Below, piece after piece: positions 6,954 to 16,477 of a stretch of DNA of 64,000 nucleotides (position 1 is the stretch's first letter; each line of letters opens with the position of its first letter). The stretch is from an uncultured Candidatus Poseidoniales archaeon (GTDB lineage: Archaea > Thermoplasmatota > Poseidoniia > Poseidoniales > Thalassarchaeaceae). Made by a program: the position numbers and the translations under genes. The stretch lies in contig CACOAW010000005.1 of the NCBI GenBank assembly GCA_902625325.1, positions 41,997-105,996 of the forward strand, in the 5' to 3' direction. A model generated the notes under the pieces. That model was given only the letters and a program-made list of their open reading frames with translations, made no database searches and was not told where the DNA came from.

Positions 6954-9302
6954 ATGATGAGCAGCTTGAGTCAGGGACGCGCTCCTCTTTTTCTCATGGC
7001 TATATCCGCTCTGCTCATCCTGTCATCTTCCTCCAGCGTAGCCCAGAACCAGCTAGCATACGAGGGTCCCGGGGTAGACCAGTCCTACCCCGAGCAGCAC
7101 ATGTTGTTCCTAAAAGGGGTGGAGGACGGCCAGTACCTGGACCGCAATTGGACCACTGTGACCGGGCTACCATCGGGGAGTGTCTCCTTCTCCAAGAGCA
7201 GCTCGCTGACGCTACCAACCATTGTCGATGCACTCTCGGCGCCGACCGAGGAGCCATTCCGGTTCGAGGGAAACATCACGATCCTGCTCTTCGCCTCACT
7301 GGAATCGAACAGCGACATATGCTCGATATCCGACCTCCCCGTGGGAGGTCCACTGGGCGCCGAAACGCAGTTCTCGGTCTCGCTTACTATGGGGGGGATT
7401 GCCGCGTTATCCAGCATTGACACAGAGCCGATAGTGATGAACAAGGACAGGACAGACCCCCACATTTTCGAGGTGAGGGCCGAGAACGTCAACGTCTCGA
7501 TGAACTCCGGGGAGGAGATACGCTTGTCAATACAGGTCAGGCACGAGTGCGCTGTATCCGGGACTCTATGGTGGGGGACATACGATGCCAGGACCGGTGT
7601 GATTTTTGACGGGCACATGATAGAGGCAGAGCTGGACGTGATCGTGGACCAGAACAGGATGGCGAGGATCGAGCTAACTCCCTTCTCGCCATGGGGCGCA
7701 TCTGACTTCTCCGCTCAGTCGATAGAGCTGGTCGGGCCAGTCCAGTGGTCAGACATGAGGCACGACAAGCACGATGAGGACGTCTGGGTGGACCACTTCG
7801 AGATCCCGGACGGCTTCTCCAAAGGAGAGTCAAACAGGACCGTGCTGAACTGGATAACGGACAAGCCCCTTGCTCCTGGGAACTACATGCTGGATGCGTG
7901 CATGGTACTGACCGATCAGGACCCGGGGGAGACATGCCACTCATGGGTCCTCCTCAGGTTCAGCGTTCCACGGGATACCCCGCCTATACTGGGGTCGTTC
8001 GCGGCCGTGGCCTCAGTGTTCCTGGGGCTACTGGCATGGGCAGGTGCATCGATGAGGGGCTCGCAGCTACCCCTGCCAGCATACGGCTCCGTGCTCCTGC
8101 TAGCCCTCGCTTGCATGGGGACGGCAATTGGGCTGCCTGAGATAGACTCGGACAACTACCGCGAGGGTAGCGCCGCCCCGAGCTTCATCCTCCTCTCGCA
8201 CGACCCAGACTCCGGAGCGAAGTCCCTATCGGGATTGCTGGGCGAATCAGACGTTGCAGTCCTCGGTCTGTTCACCCCCGGATCCCCCAATGCCGAGAGG
8301 CAGATGGACGACTTCGACTCCGCATCCAAGGTGCTCGCGATGGAAGGGGGCCCCTCGGCGTCCTTCGTCCAGATCGCTACCGGGGAGGACGTCAAGGCGT
8401 ACAACCTGGACGACTTCTCCCTGGAGCTAAACGGCTCCTGGCCCCTGCTTCTGGATGACGGGACGGTGGGAAACTCCCTCCCGAGCGGGCCCACTGACTC
8501 GGTGTTCGTAATAGACTCCGCTGGATTCATCGTGGATTGGTCCCCGGGCTCCATGTCCCCCTCGGACATCAAGTCCTCCGCCAAGGCAGCGTCACTCGGT
8601 TCCGATCACTCACCCCTGAACATCCTGTCGATGGTTGCGGGGCTGTCCCTTCTTCCACTGCTGGTGGTCGCGATGCCATCGGAGAGGGACTACAAGGCCC
8701 CCGAGGAGGTACTGATCCCCGGCGTCGGGGTGTTCATGACAATGGGTGCCTCCCTATCCGGATTCATCGCATGGGCCTTGCCCGTGGCCCTCCTCTCAGG
8801 GTTGGGAATGGGCTCGAACTGGATGATGGTCGAGCTGGCTCTCTCGTGGGTCCTGGTCTACCACGGCGCTTCGATGCTGACGAGGGGTAGGATTGCGGAG
8901 GTGGAGATGCTCTCCATGGCCCTGCATTCCAGGCTCGACCAGAAGTACAGGGAATGGAGGGGGGAGCGGAGGTTCTCCGAGGATGTCTACCTAGGGCTTT
9001 GGCTTGCTTGGCTTATCTGGCTGGTCGAGCCCTCAATGATTGCCCAGGGGGTCGGTGCCACGGCGAGGTCCGGTCTTCTCGGCGCCCTACTTTCGCCGCT
9101 GATGCTGCTCGGCTACGGGGTGACCGCGGGGATTGCTGCCACAGTACTCCGATCCGTACCGCTACTCTTCGGACAGTACTCCTCCATCATCGGACTAATG
9201 AGCGTCGGACTGAGGCCCAGGGCGTGGGGCCTGGCAATCTCCATAATGGGCGTGTGGACCATGCTGAGCATCTCTCTGGGCCCATTGGCGTCGTCACTGT
9301 AA
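6954..9302 (+). CDS. Large membrane protein with extracellular N-terminus and redoxin-like domain
   Basis: About 782 residues from the ATG at 6954 (a TTG at 6927 is in frame). A signal peptide ends ALLILSSSSSVA, then comes a roughly 320-residue beta-rich extracellular region and two membrane helices. A domain starting SAAPSFILLSHDPDSGAK resembles thioredoxin-fold/TlpA-type redoxins, but I see no CxxC. About six further membrane helices follow. The role is unknown. It lies just downstream of the DUF92 gene on the same strand, probably in one unit. Confidence 0.7.
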   Translation: MMSSLSQGRAPLFLMAISALLILSSSSSVAQNQLAYEGPGVDQSYPEQHMLFLKGVEDGQYLDRNWTTVTGLPSGSVSFSKSSSLTLPTIVDALSAPTEEPFRFEGNITILLFASLESNSDICSISDLPVGGPLGAETQFSVSLTMGGIAALSSIDTEPIVMNKDRTDPHIFEVRAENVNVSMNSGEEIRLSIQVRHECAVSGTLWWGTYDARTGVIFDGHMIEAELDVIVDQNRMARIELTPFSPWGASDFSAQSIELVGPVQWSDMRHDKHDEDVWVDHFEIPDGFSKGESNRTVLNWITDKPLAPGNYMLDACMVLTDQDPGETCHSWVLLRFSVPRDTPPILGSFAAVASVFLGLLAWAGASMRGSQLPLPAYGSVLLLALACMGTAIGLPEIDSDNYREGSAAPSFILLSHDPDSGAKSLSGLLGESDVAVLGLFTPGSPNAERQMDDFDSASKVLAMEGGPSASFVQIATGEDVKAYNLDDFSLELNGSWPLLLDDGTVGNSLPSGPTDSVFVIDSAGFIVDWSPGSMSPSDIKSSAKAASLGSDHSPLNILSMVAGLSLLPLLVVAMPSERDYKAPEEVLIPGVGVFMTMGASLSGFIAWALPVALLSGLGMGSNWMMVELALSWVLVYHGASMLTRGRIAEVEMLSMALHSRLDQKYREWRGERRFSEDVYLGLWLAWLIWLVEPSMIAQGVGATARSGLLGALLSPLMLLGYGVTAGIAATVLRSVPLLFGQYSSIIGLMSVGLRPRAWGLAISIMGVWTMLSISLGPLASSL

Positions 9303-9357
9303 CACAATGGACGACCGAGACCATCATAAGCGGGAAACCGCTCTCTGGCACACCCTT

Positions 9358-9546
9358 GGGGGTATAGTATAACCTGGTAGTACCGCGGGCTCCAGTTGCA
9401 CGGGAATGACGACGAGGAGGTATTCTGATGGATTTGATGACCAACTGGAGCACCGACCTGTCGCAAACCGAGAGCGTGCGCGATCCGGGTGCACGCTAAG
9501 CGGAAGAAACCCGCTGATCTGGGTTCAAATCCCAGTGCCCCCACCA
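9358..9546 (+). tRNA. tRNA-Trp (CCA) with an intron
   Basis: Acceptor stem GGGGGTA pairs with TGCCCCC, followed by A73 and an encoded CCA. The T arm is CTGGG-TTCAAAT-CCCAG. The anticodon stem GCGGG at 9385-9389 is completed by CCCGC at 9510-9514, with anticodon CCA at 9392-9394. About 113 nt of intron (roughly 9396-9508) interrupt the anticodon loop after position 37, the usual archaeal place. The exact splice points depend on a bulge-helix-bulge fold that I could not settle by eye. Confidence 0.92.
9396..9508 (+). ncRNA. Intron-encoded box C/D guide RNA for tRNA-Trp C34
   Basis: The intron holds C-like ATGACGA (9406-9412), D' CTGA (9425-9428), C' TTGATGA (9434-9440) and D-like CCGA (9453-9456). 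CAACTGGAGC at 9442-9451 is perfectly complementary to GCTCCAGTTG at 9389-9398, spanning the anticodon and the exon-intron junction. Counting five bases upstream of the D box lands on the base paired with C34, as the box C/D rule requires. Haloarchaeal pre-tRNA-Trp introns are known to guide this methylation. The position that forms the U-U pair in canonical C/D kink-turns is C in both boxes here. I could not assign a D' target. Confidence 0.8.
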
Positions 9547-9628
9547 CAACTCCCACTCCTAGCGAACGCCCTAATCACCTCGCCGAACTAGGTTGGGTTG
9601 AATAGAAGCAGATGCGCGCAGGGGCACG

Positions 9629-11710
9629 ATGGACCGCAGGCCGCTCGCTATGCTGATGGTCGTGGTCATGATGGCCCCGCTGACAGGGAGCATCGCAGCC
9701 TCCAGCTCGGCGTCCACGCAAGAATGGAAAAGGCACGCAGAGGCGCAGATAATAGAGCCGGACCACCTGACCTCAGTACCAGAACAATCCGATATCTGGT
9801 GGGACCCGCATTCCAATTGGTGGGACGTGACCACCCTGGACATGGACAGGAACGGCATCCATGACTCCATCCAGGAGGCGGTGGGCCCTGTCAACGTCGG
9901 ACTATCGTTCACCAGAACCGTCACAGACTCCGACAGGCAGATTCTGCAATCGATGGGGTTCGAGATTCGACAGGAGCTGCCTGTGGTGGACGCCGTCCTT
10001 CTGGGCGCCATCGATCCGACCGAGGCAGGGGGCCTTTCCCAGATTGACGGAGTCGCCATGGTCGAGAGGTACGGCTCGCTGGTTTTCTACGGCGACGTCC
10101 AGACCCCCGCGGTGAAAGCAAGCAACTCATCCGACTACCCGATAGGCGCATGGGACCTGGGACTGTCCGGGAGTGGGATCAACATAGCCATGGTCGACAC
10201 CGGGGTGGATAACGAGCACCCCGGCCTGGTGGGCAAGTTCGTCGCAGGCTACGACGCAGTGTGCTACGTCCACAGCGATCCACAGTGCATCCTCGCAGGC
10301 GGCCGGGAGGATGACGGCTCCTTCGACCCCGATGACGGCAACCAGCACGGGACGGCCTGCATGGGCATGGCCAGCGCCACCGGGATGGAGGCGGACGGGA
10401 CCCAGTCCCAGTTCTACGGATCAGCCCCCGAAGCGGGCCTCGTGGATGTCAGGATAGGGACCGACGTGGGGGCCGGCCCGTTCGAGAACTACCTCCTCGA
10501 GCAGGAGTTCTACGAGTCAGCCATGAACGGACTTCAATGGATTATCGACCATCGGGACGACGCATGGACAGGGGTCGAAGAGGAGTGGCATGGCATCGAC
10601 ATCATCTCACTGTCTTGGGGGATTACCAGCCACGAGGACGGCGGCTCGGACGGCTCGGACATGCACAGCAGGATACTCGACGAGGCGATGGAGCTAGGCG
10701 TCGTGGTTTCGAACGCCGCAGGCAACTCCGGCGAGGACAACGACGGGCTCTCGGGCATGAGCGCGTCCTCCCTTTCTATCACGGTCGCTGCCACCGATGA
10801 CAAGAACACAGTCAACAGGACCGACGACGAGATCGCAGGCTACTCTTCCAGGGGGCCTCGCAAGGACAACGGCGACGGCAACCCCCTCAACGAGCTGATC
10901 CCGGAGATCAGCGCTCCCGGGACCAACATAGTCCAGGCCGAGGCCTGCGTAACCAGTGGCTCTTGCAACAACTTCCTCGGCGGCGACGCCTCGGAGAACA
11001 CGTACACAGGCAGGGGGAGCGGCACTTCGTACGCGACCCCCGCGGTCAGCGGCATCATTGCCCTGGTCATGGAGGCGAATTCCGGACTCACGCCACTTCA
11101 GATCAAGGAGGTTCTCAAGCACACCTCGGAGCTTAGGGGGGAGCCCAGCGCCCCCGACGTCGACCCCTACTGGAACAGGGAGTTCGGATATGGCATGGTA
11201 GACGCCCTGGCCTCGGTCAAGCTGGCGATTTTCCTTAGGGACTCCGGGCAGACGGGGTCCATCGACCCGACCCTGCAAAGCCATGGGCTAAACTTCACCC
11301 AGTCGGACTTCATCAACATCACTGGCCATGCATGGGGTCAGGCAGGCTCGGTCGACAGGGTCGAGTATAGGGTGGGCAGCGGCCCATGGCACGAGGCCAC
11401 CTACTCCGACCCCCCTGGGGAGTTGGGTGCACTGACCCCATTCCTGTGGCACGTCATCCTCGATCCCAGGGAACTGTCAGAGGGCCAGCACGTCGTCGAG
11501 GTGCACGCCTCATCGGGCGACTCACACTCCCTCCCAGTATTCTACGCGGTAACGGGGGAAGGGGGAGGGTCATCCTCCCCGGGCATACCTACCGCCGCCC
11601 TCGGGCTCGTCGTACTGGTGGCCATGGGGCGGGCGGGCTCGTTGGTCCTAGCGAGGTTGCGCTCCCCCGATGGGGAAGATGTCGCAATCGACGCGGAACT
11701 GGTGGACTGA
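9629..11710 (+). CDS. Secreted subtilisin-like serine protease (S8) with C-terminal membrane anchor
   Basis: A 693-residue protein with a signal peptide ending near SIAASS. The S8 catalytic triad is intact: Asp about 190 (AMVDTGVDNEHPG), His about 240 (GNQHGTACMGMAS) and Ser about 467 (GTSYATPAVSG), with the oxyanion Asn near 366 (AAGNSG). A beta-rich domain follows. After a GGGSSSPG linker the C-terminus is a single hydrophobic helix with a short charged tail, so the enzyme is probably tethered to the cell surface. It is likely to digest extracellular protein, which fits a peptide-scavenging lifestyle. Confidence 0.93.
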   Translation: MDRRPLAMLMVVVMMAPLTGSIAASSSASTQEWKRHAEAQIIEPDHLTSVPEQSDIWWDPHSNWWDVTTLDMDRNGIHDSIQEAVGPVNVGLSFTRTVTDSDRQILQSMGFEIRQELPVVDAVLLGAIDPTEAGGLSQIDGVAMVERYGSLVFYGDVQTPAVKASNSSDYPIGAWDLGLSGSGINIAMVDTGVDNEHPGLVGKFVAGYDAVCYVHSDPQCILAGGREDDGSFDPDDGNQHGTACMGMASATGMEADGTQSQFYGSAPEAGLVDVRIGTDVGAGPFENYLLEQEFYESAMNGLQWIIDHRDDAWTGVEEEWHGIDIISLSWGITSHEDGGSDGSDMHSRILDEAMELGVVVSNAAGNSGEDNDGLSGMSASSLSITVAATDDKNTVNRTDDEIAGYSSRGPRKDNGDGNPLNELIPEISAPGTNIVQAEACVTSGSCNNFLGGDASENTYTGRGSGTSYATPAVSGIIALVMEANSGLTPLQIKEVLKHTSELRGEPSAPDVDPYWNREFGYGMVDALASVKLAIFLRDSGQTGSIDPTLQSHGLNFTQSDFINITGHAWGQAGSVDRVEYRVGSGPWHEATYSDPPGELGALTPFLWHVILDPRELSEGQHVVEVHASSGDSHSLPVFYAVTGEGGGSSSPGIPTAALGLVVLVAMGRAGSLVLARLRSPDGEDVAIDAELVD

Positions 11711-11782
11711 AACCACCTCTAGGGACGAAATTGAGCATTTCTCTCCGCCTTGTTAAAATCCTAGGACGCTAGTCCGCAGGTC

Positions 11783-12931
11783 ATGGTGAGATTCTCCGAC
11801 CGCTCAAAGAGTATCCGTCCAACCGGGGTGAGGAGGATGTTCGACATGGCCGGAGACGACGCGGTGCAGTTCGGGCTGGGCGAGCCGGACTTCCAGCCCC
11901 CGGAACTCGCAGTCGAGGCGTTCGCACGGGCGATGAGGGAGGGGAGGAACAAGTACACCACCACCGCGGGACTCCCCCCTCTGAGGCAGAAGATAGCGGA
12001 GATGTGGCACCACTGCATCCCCACGCTGGACGAGTCCAACGTCTGCATCACCATGAGCGGGACCAATGCCCTTCTGGACATCTTCCTCGCCATTGTCAAC
12101 CCCGGTGACAAGGTGATGATCCCCGAGCCATACTTCCCCCTCTACCCCCCTGACGTCGTCATCTGCGGCGGTGAGGCATCTTTGTACCCATGCAGGTTCG
12201 AGAATGGCTTCGTCCCGACAATCGAGGACCTCGAGGAGATCGTCGACGACAGCACAGTTGCGATACTATACAACTTCCCGAGCAACCCCACCGGTGGAAG
12301 CGTGGACGAGCGGCAGAGGGACGCGCTTGTTGAGTTCGCCAGGGAAAAAGACCTGTGGCTTATCACCGACGAGGTCTACGACAGGATAGTCTACGACTCG
12401 CCCCACGTCTCATTCCTGGGAGCCGGCTACGACAAGCTGGTCATGGTCCAGTCGTTCTCCAAGACCTTCGCGATGACCGGGTGGAGGATAGGGTACTTGC
12501 TATCGCCTGACCCGGAGTTCATGGCCGAGCTGACCAAGATGCAGTACTACGTGACTGCATGCTCCAATGACGCAATGCAGCATGCCGTGCTCGAGGCGCT
12601 TGAGAAGTACCCGGAGTACCCCGAGGAGATGTGCGCGGAGTTCAAAGCTCGCAGGGACCTCATATGCGAGAGGCTCAACTCCATGCCTGGCGTCTCCTGC
12701 AACGTCCCCACGGGCGCCTTCTACGTCTTCCCGAAGGTCGAGGTGCCGGGCATGAGCAGCGAGGAGATCGCGCTAAAGCTCCTCGAGGGAGGGGTCCTGT
12801 GCTCTCCGGGTACAGCGTTCGGCGAGGCGGGCGAGGGGCACCTGAGGTTCGCCTACACGATCGGCCGCGATGACATCTCCAGGGGGATGGACAGGGTCGA
12901 GGCAGTGCTGAAGGGCCTGATGGGGCATTGA
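11783..12931 (+). CDS. Class I/II PLP-dependent aminotransferase (aspartate aminotransferase-like)
   Basis: A 382-residue fold-type-I aminotransferase. GLGEPDFQPPE near 31, YTTTAGLPPLR near 58, NPTGG with Asn about 168, TDEVYD near 195 and SFSKTFAMTGWRIGY with the PLP lysine about 227 are all present, as is a late RFAYTI segment supplying the substrate Arg. The family transfers amino groups between aspartate or other amino acids and 2-oxoglutarate; substrate choice cannot be fixed here. Cytosolic, standing alone downstream of the subtilase. Confidence 0.9.
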   Translation: MVRFSDRSKSIRPTGVRRMFDMAGDDAVQFGLGEPDFQPPELAVEAFARAMREGRNKYTTTAGLPPLRQKIAEMWHHCIPTLDESNVCITMSGTNALLDIFLAIVNPGDKVMIPEPYFPLYPPDVVICGGEASLYPCRFENGFVPTIEDLEEIVDDSTVAILYNFPSNPTGGSVDERQRDALVEFAREKDLWLITDEVYDRIVYDSPHVSFLGAGYDKLVMVQSFSKTFAMTGWRIGYLLSPDPEFMAELTKMQYYVTACSNDAMQHAVLEALEKYPEYPEEMCAEFKARRDLICERLNSMPGVSCNVPTGAFYVFPKVEVPGMSSEEIALKLLEGGVLCSPGTAFGEAGEGHLRFAYTIGRDDISRGMDRVEAVLKGLMGH

Positions 12932-13004
12932 CTGCTCCCAAACATGATCGGCTATTACCTCCTTCCGTGACAACATCTATTGTACCAATTACTCATAGTA
13001 CGCC

Positions 13005-13439
13005 ATGGGAGAGCGAAAATGTGCATTCGAGGGTTGCAATGCATTGGAGTTCAGAACCTCGGGGTATTGCCTGAGGCACAAGGAGGAGCCTCCTCCGGGG
13101 AGCAAGGGCAAAGACGAGGTTCCTCCGGAGAGCGTGGTTTTGTTCCCGGGATTCACCGAAAATCCGCAGGAATGGAAGTTGGACCTTGGTTTCTTCGCCG
13201 GACTCATATTGCCATATTCCCTGATCCTTCTGTCTGTATTGCTGGTTTCTTCCGGTAGCGGTTTTCCAGAAGATTGGTGTTGTATGATGTTGATTTCCCC
13301 CCCTGTTGTTTCAGCCCTAATCATGAATACTGCCGTTAAAGAGGGGAACCTTAGCGTGGAAAAGGGCGCAAAACTGTCACTTTGGATCTGGCTTGGCCTT
13401 GCTGGCCTTGGATTCCTGCTTATCGCATCATTATTTTGA
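13005..13439 (+). CDS. Small zinc-finger membrane protein
   Basis: A 144-residue protein. The N-terminus carries CAFEGC-x10-C-x2-H, the same C-x4-C-x10-C-x2-H pattern found at 21203-21544, 48006-48251 and 49415-49681. A charged linker follows and then three or four hydrophobic helices. The first 25 residues are nearly identical to those of the protein at 49415, although the codons differ, so the motif is under selection. The pattern matches small zinc fingers of the WRKY19-like type. Function unknown. Confidence 0.7.
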   Translation: MGERKCAFEGCNALEFRTSGYCLRHKEEPPPGSKGKDEVPPESVVLFPGFTENPQEWKLDLGFFAGLILPYSLILLSVLLVSSGSGFPEDWCCMMLISPPVVSALIMNTAVKEGNLSVEKGAKLSLWIWLGLAGLGFLLIASLF

Positions 13440-13474
13440 CGAATGCATCGTTGTACTAGGGAGCACCTTATTCG

Positions 13475-13789
13475 CTACTCTTCTTGATCATCCGACCCCC
13501 ACCAGTCATTTCCTGCCTCACTTGCTCCTTGCTTATCCTTCGACATGCCGGCCGCAGCCCATTCCTCCTCAGAAATACGGCCGTCCCCATCCGTGTCTAG
13601 TTCCACTGCCTTGCCCAGGGCCTTCCTTCTCATGCGCAATCTTATCAAAGTGATAATTAGAAAAATAACAGCCGTGATAATTACGGTGAATTCTGCCTCG
13701 GATTCAGACATCCCTGCACTAACAAGAATAGCAATAATTGCTAGAACTAGTAACTCGAACAAAATCTGCCCACATACCTCATCCAACAT
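13475..13789 (-). CDS. Small EF-hand membrane protein
   Basis: A 104-residue protein with two N-terminal hydrophobic helices, a basic segment (RLRMRRKALGK) and one good EF-hand loop, DTDGDGRISEEEW. It ends in an acidic tail containing NDWWGSDDQEE, one of the Trp-Trp/acidic motifs that recur in this window. It is probably a calcium-binding inner-side domain on a membrane anchor. Partner unknown. Confidence 0.7.
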   Translation of the reverse strand: MLDEVCGQILFELLVLAIIAILVSAGMSESEAEFTVIITAVIFLIITLIRLRMRRKALGKAVELDTDGDGRISEEEWAAAGMSKDKQGASEAGNDWWGSDDQEE

Positions 13790-13908
13790 TCAAATCATAG
13801 CCTAGTTATGGGCTGGGATTATTTGTTTTTCTCCGGCATCATCTATCTTAGGAATCAACCACTCGTCTTCGATAGTATGATAGATTCATTTTGCCCATTG
13901 TGTATTCA

Positions 13909-14301
13909 ATGTTGCTCGAGTCGGTAGGGAGGCCCACTATGTTGGTTAATCTCTGGGCATCGCTCGCTTACGGGCTAGTTCTGATCCTAGCGCCAGACGT
14001 TTTCTGCGAGTTGCTTCAGGCGGATCCTGTAAACACTGCATGGCTGAGGACCATAGGTGCTGCCTTGCTGGGGACCAATGTTCTGGGTAGCTGGCTCTGG
14101 CTCAGAAATCCCACTCTCGACATGGGCCGAGTCCAGACGACGACCGCCGGCCTTGAGGCCGCAGCGATGGGGTCGTCACTCCTGCTCGGAGAATTCACGG
14201 CGGACAATATCTGGATGGTCCAGGCATCCGTTTTCCTGGCATTGATTGTGACGATCGGGCTTGTCCCCACCGCCAGGGGGGAATCCTACAATGCCAGATA
14301 A
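13909..14301 (+). CDS. Small four-helix membrane protein
   Basis: About 130 residues with four hydrophobic helices (LWASLAYGLVLILAPDV, TIGAALLGTNVLGSWLW, LEAAAMGSSLLLG, ASVFLALIVTIGL). The layout resembles small uncharacterised DUF4345-like membrane proteins, but I cannot name a family with confidence. I chose the ATG at 13909 over an upstream TTG. The end overlaps the primase-like gene by 11 bp, so the two may be translated together. Confidence 0.6.
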   Translation: MLLESVGRPTMLVNLWASLAYGLVLILAPDVFCELLQADPVNTAWLRTIGAALLGTNVLGSWLWLRNPTLDMGRVQTTTAGLEAAAMGSSLLLGEFTADNIWMVQASVFLALIVTIGLVPTARGESYNAR

Positions 14302-15604
14302 GCCGCGATGGACCGAGTCAAGTCTTTCCAGGCATTACGACTCCCCTAATCCCTTCAAATTAGATTGGCTAGAAAAACCTAGTCGCCATCAATTCCGTTG
14401 GCGGACTCTTAGTGGTCCTTGGGTGACAGCAAGGAGGAGGATTGCATCAGAAAACCATCTCGTAAAGGAATTTCAAGGCTCAATGCCAACCGACGTTTAC
14501 GTATCCACATCATCTTGGTTGGACCCTGTTAATTTGCCACGATTGAGAGACAAAAACCGACCTACGCCAATATTGTTAGATCACCTCGTCGTTTTTGACA
14601 TCGATATGAGGCCATTTTGTAAGAGAAAACTAGAAGCGGCAAGGTTGGCAACACTAGAACTGAGAAATTGGCTGATCGAAAATACCGATTTGGCGATTCA
14701 ACATGTTTCGTTTTCCGGTAGCAAGGGATTCCACTTAGTCGCTAAAGATCCTAATAGAGACTTATTTGCTGAACCTGACCCCAAATTGAGGGAGCAAAAA
14801 GTCAGGGAACAAAGGAAAGAATTGCTGCAGAGTGTGTTGCTCGCGGGCCATCCAGTCGACCCAGTAGTAACTGCAGATACTCGTCGCATTATTCGACTGC
14901 CGGGAACCATTCACGGCTCCACAGGATGGATCTGTAGTACCATAGAGTACGATTGGCTCAAAAAACCGGTCAATGGTTGGATAGGCAATCTGCCAAGGCA
15001 CGAATCGGCAATCAACATGCCAAAGAATCCACCCCTTTCCCTGCCCAAATTATCACTGACAAAGAAATTGACCAAACTAAGAGCAGATGCCTCTTCAGAA
15101 CCCGAAGAATTCCTTAGCGTGGAGGTCAGTACACACGTCCACGGTACAAGAGACCGTTCTGCCTTGATCTCATATCTTCCGTTGAAGTGGGGGAGCCCAA
15201 AGCAAGCCATCTCCCTGGCTCAGAAACATTTCGAGGAATTGGATTTAGGCCCAGCGGCATATCTGGAGGACGGTAGAAACGTGCTAGCGATCATTCCCAG
15301 GGCTTTGCCCAGGGATTACCTGATTAGCAAATTGACAAAAGCCGGACTTACCGGATTCGCGAATGACCTAAGACGCTTTGAGCATGCATGGGTAAGGGTT
15401 TCAGGAAGAATGACAGAGGATAGCTGGGAGTCGGAATTAGAGCCTCTCACCGTCTTGGGCTATGAGGCGAGCTCAAGATGCAAATTCCCATGGTCCTCGT
15501 CCCATTTGGATTTATGCGAGCGTCTGGGTTTGCCCATCCGAGCCGATTCTTCGGACCTTGCTGGCTCAAAAGAAGCGGCGATCAGAATCGCCGTCCGGCG
15601 CTGA
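14291..15604 (+). CDS. PriS-like DNA primase, archaeo-eukaryotic primase superfamily
   Basis: About 437 residues from the ATG at 14291. All three AEP motifs are visible: VVFDIDMRPF with the metal-binding Asp pair at about 103 and 105, SFSGSKGFHLV (sGxxGxH) near 141, and VTADTRRIIRLPGTIHGSTG near 193 as in PriS. The family makes RNA or DNA primers. The C-terminal 220 residues look divergent. It may be the housekeeping small subunit of this lineage or an extra copy; no PriL is seen nearby. The gene is AT-richer than those before it. Confidence 0.75.
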   Translation: MPDKPRWTESSLSRHYDSPNPFKLDWLEKPSRHQFRWRTLSGPWVTARRRIASENHLVKEFQGSMPTDVYVSTSSWLDPVNLPRLRDKNRPTPILLDHLVVFDIDMRPFCKRKLEAARLATLELRNWLIENTDLAIQHVSFSGSKGFHLVAKDPNRDLFAEPDPKLREQKVREQRKELLQSVLLAGHPVDPVVTADTRRIIRLPGTIHGSTGWICSTIEYDWLKKPVNGWIGNLPRHESAINMPKNPPLSLPKLSLTKKLTKLRADASSEPEEFLSVEVSTHVHGTRDRSALISYLPLKWGSPKQAISLAQKHFEELDLGPAAYLEDGRNVLAIIPRALPRDYLISKLTKAGLTGFANDLRRFEHAWVRVSGRMTEDSWESELEPLTVLGYEASSRCKFPWSSSHLDLCERLGLPIRADSSDLAGSKEAAIRIAVRR

Positions 15605-15670
15605 GTTTATGCCACATGCCGGTATGGACCAACTGTCCCAAAGAAGGAGCCCAAAGGGCAATGACAGCAG

Positions 15671-16477
15671 ATGCTACGCATCAAGGCAGGTACCTCACCG
15701 ACCTCGGCGCCGGGACAGCGCCGGGGTCATATCGGAAGTGTTTGGTTGATTGAGGGCATTTTGCTGATCTTCTTCTCAGTTGCATGGGCCACGGTAAAAT
15801 GGGTGGATGAGAGGACGGACTCTAAGCTCGCGTTCTTCCTCCCAGCAGGATTGCTATTGGCATTTTTACTGGAAGACCCCTCTGACTCCTTCTCCTACCT
15901 CGTACTTGCATTCCTAACTGCACCAATTATCACTATGCTGATAATTGTAGGTATACAGCAGGGGAATCCACTATTCCTGAAAGACCCAAATCAAACACAC
16001 GCGAAGCGTAGAAGGCCGGTAAACCGATCCCCGAGAAGGGACCTAAACAGGAAACTCGCACCTAGTTATGTCCGTGCCTATGACCGACTCATTGGTTACG
16101 TCCAAGCAAATGGCGGGGAGATAAAATCAAGACAAGACGGCATAGAGCGCCTGGAAAAACTAGGGATAGATAGTGCTGAGATTTTCTTTTCGAGTCCGTA
16201 CGTCTTGAAGGCACTAGGGCTTGAAAATGGCTCGCAAGTCAATGAGGGAAGTAGAGCCCCTGAGCAAGAGATCATCGGGGATGACTGGTGGGAGGAGGGC
16301 CATTATGCCGGGAAGGAAGCCAAACCATCAGCCAGCACCGGGGATGGAGAGTTGTGTGGCCATCCAGGATGCAATGAATCAGTGGGGGCATTCGATTTCA
16401 GGTGCTACACTTGTAGAGGCCGGTTCTGCCCCCAGCACGTCGGACCTAACATCGATTGCCAAGAATGCTCCAGTTGA
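15671..16477 (+). CDS. Membrane protein with C-terminal AN1-like zinc finger
   Basis: Up to 268 residues; the true start may be a GTG at 15740 just before the first hydrophobic helix. Two or three N-terminal helices are followed by a basic linker, a helical region and the acidic-WW motif GDDWWEEGHY. The C-terminus has CGHPGC-x10-C-x2-C followed by FCPQH and CQEC, a cysteine/histidine spacing like AN1-type zinc fingers. It may recruit partners to the membrane. It ends next to the convergent helicase gene. Confidence 0.6.
   Translation: MLRIKAGTSPTSAPGQRRGHIGSVWLIEGILLIFFSVAWATVKWVDERTDSKLAFFLPAGLLLAFLLEDPSDSFSYLVLAFLTAPIITMLIIVGIQQGNPLFLKDPNQTHAKRRRPVNRSPRRDLNRKLAPSYVRAYDRLIGYVQANGGEIKSRQDGIERLEKLGIDSAEIFFSSPYVLKALGLENGSQVNEGSRAPEQEIIGDDWWEEGHYAGKEAKPSASTGDGELCGHPGCNESVGAFDFRCYTCRGRFCPQHVGPNIDCQECSS

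Noticed and set aside
9425-9440. A D' guide target in tRNA-Trp
   Set aside because: The bases before the D' box give at most six adjacent pairs with the D arm, too few to claim a target.
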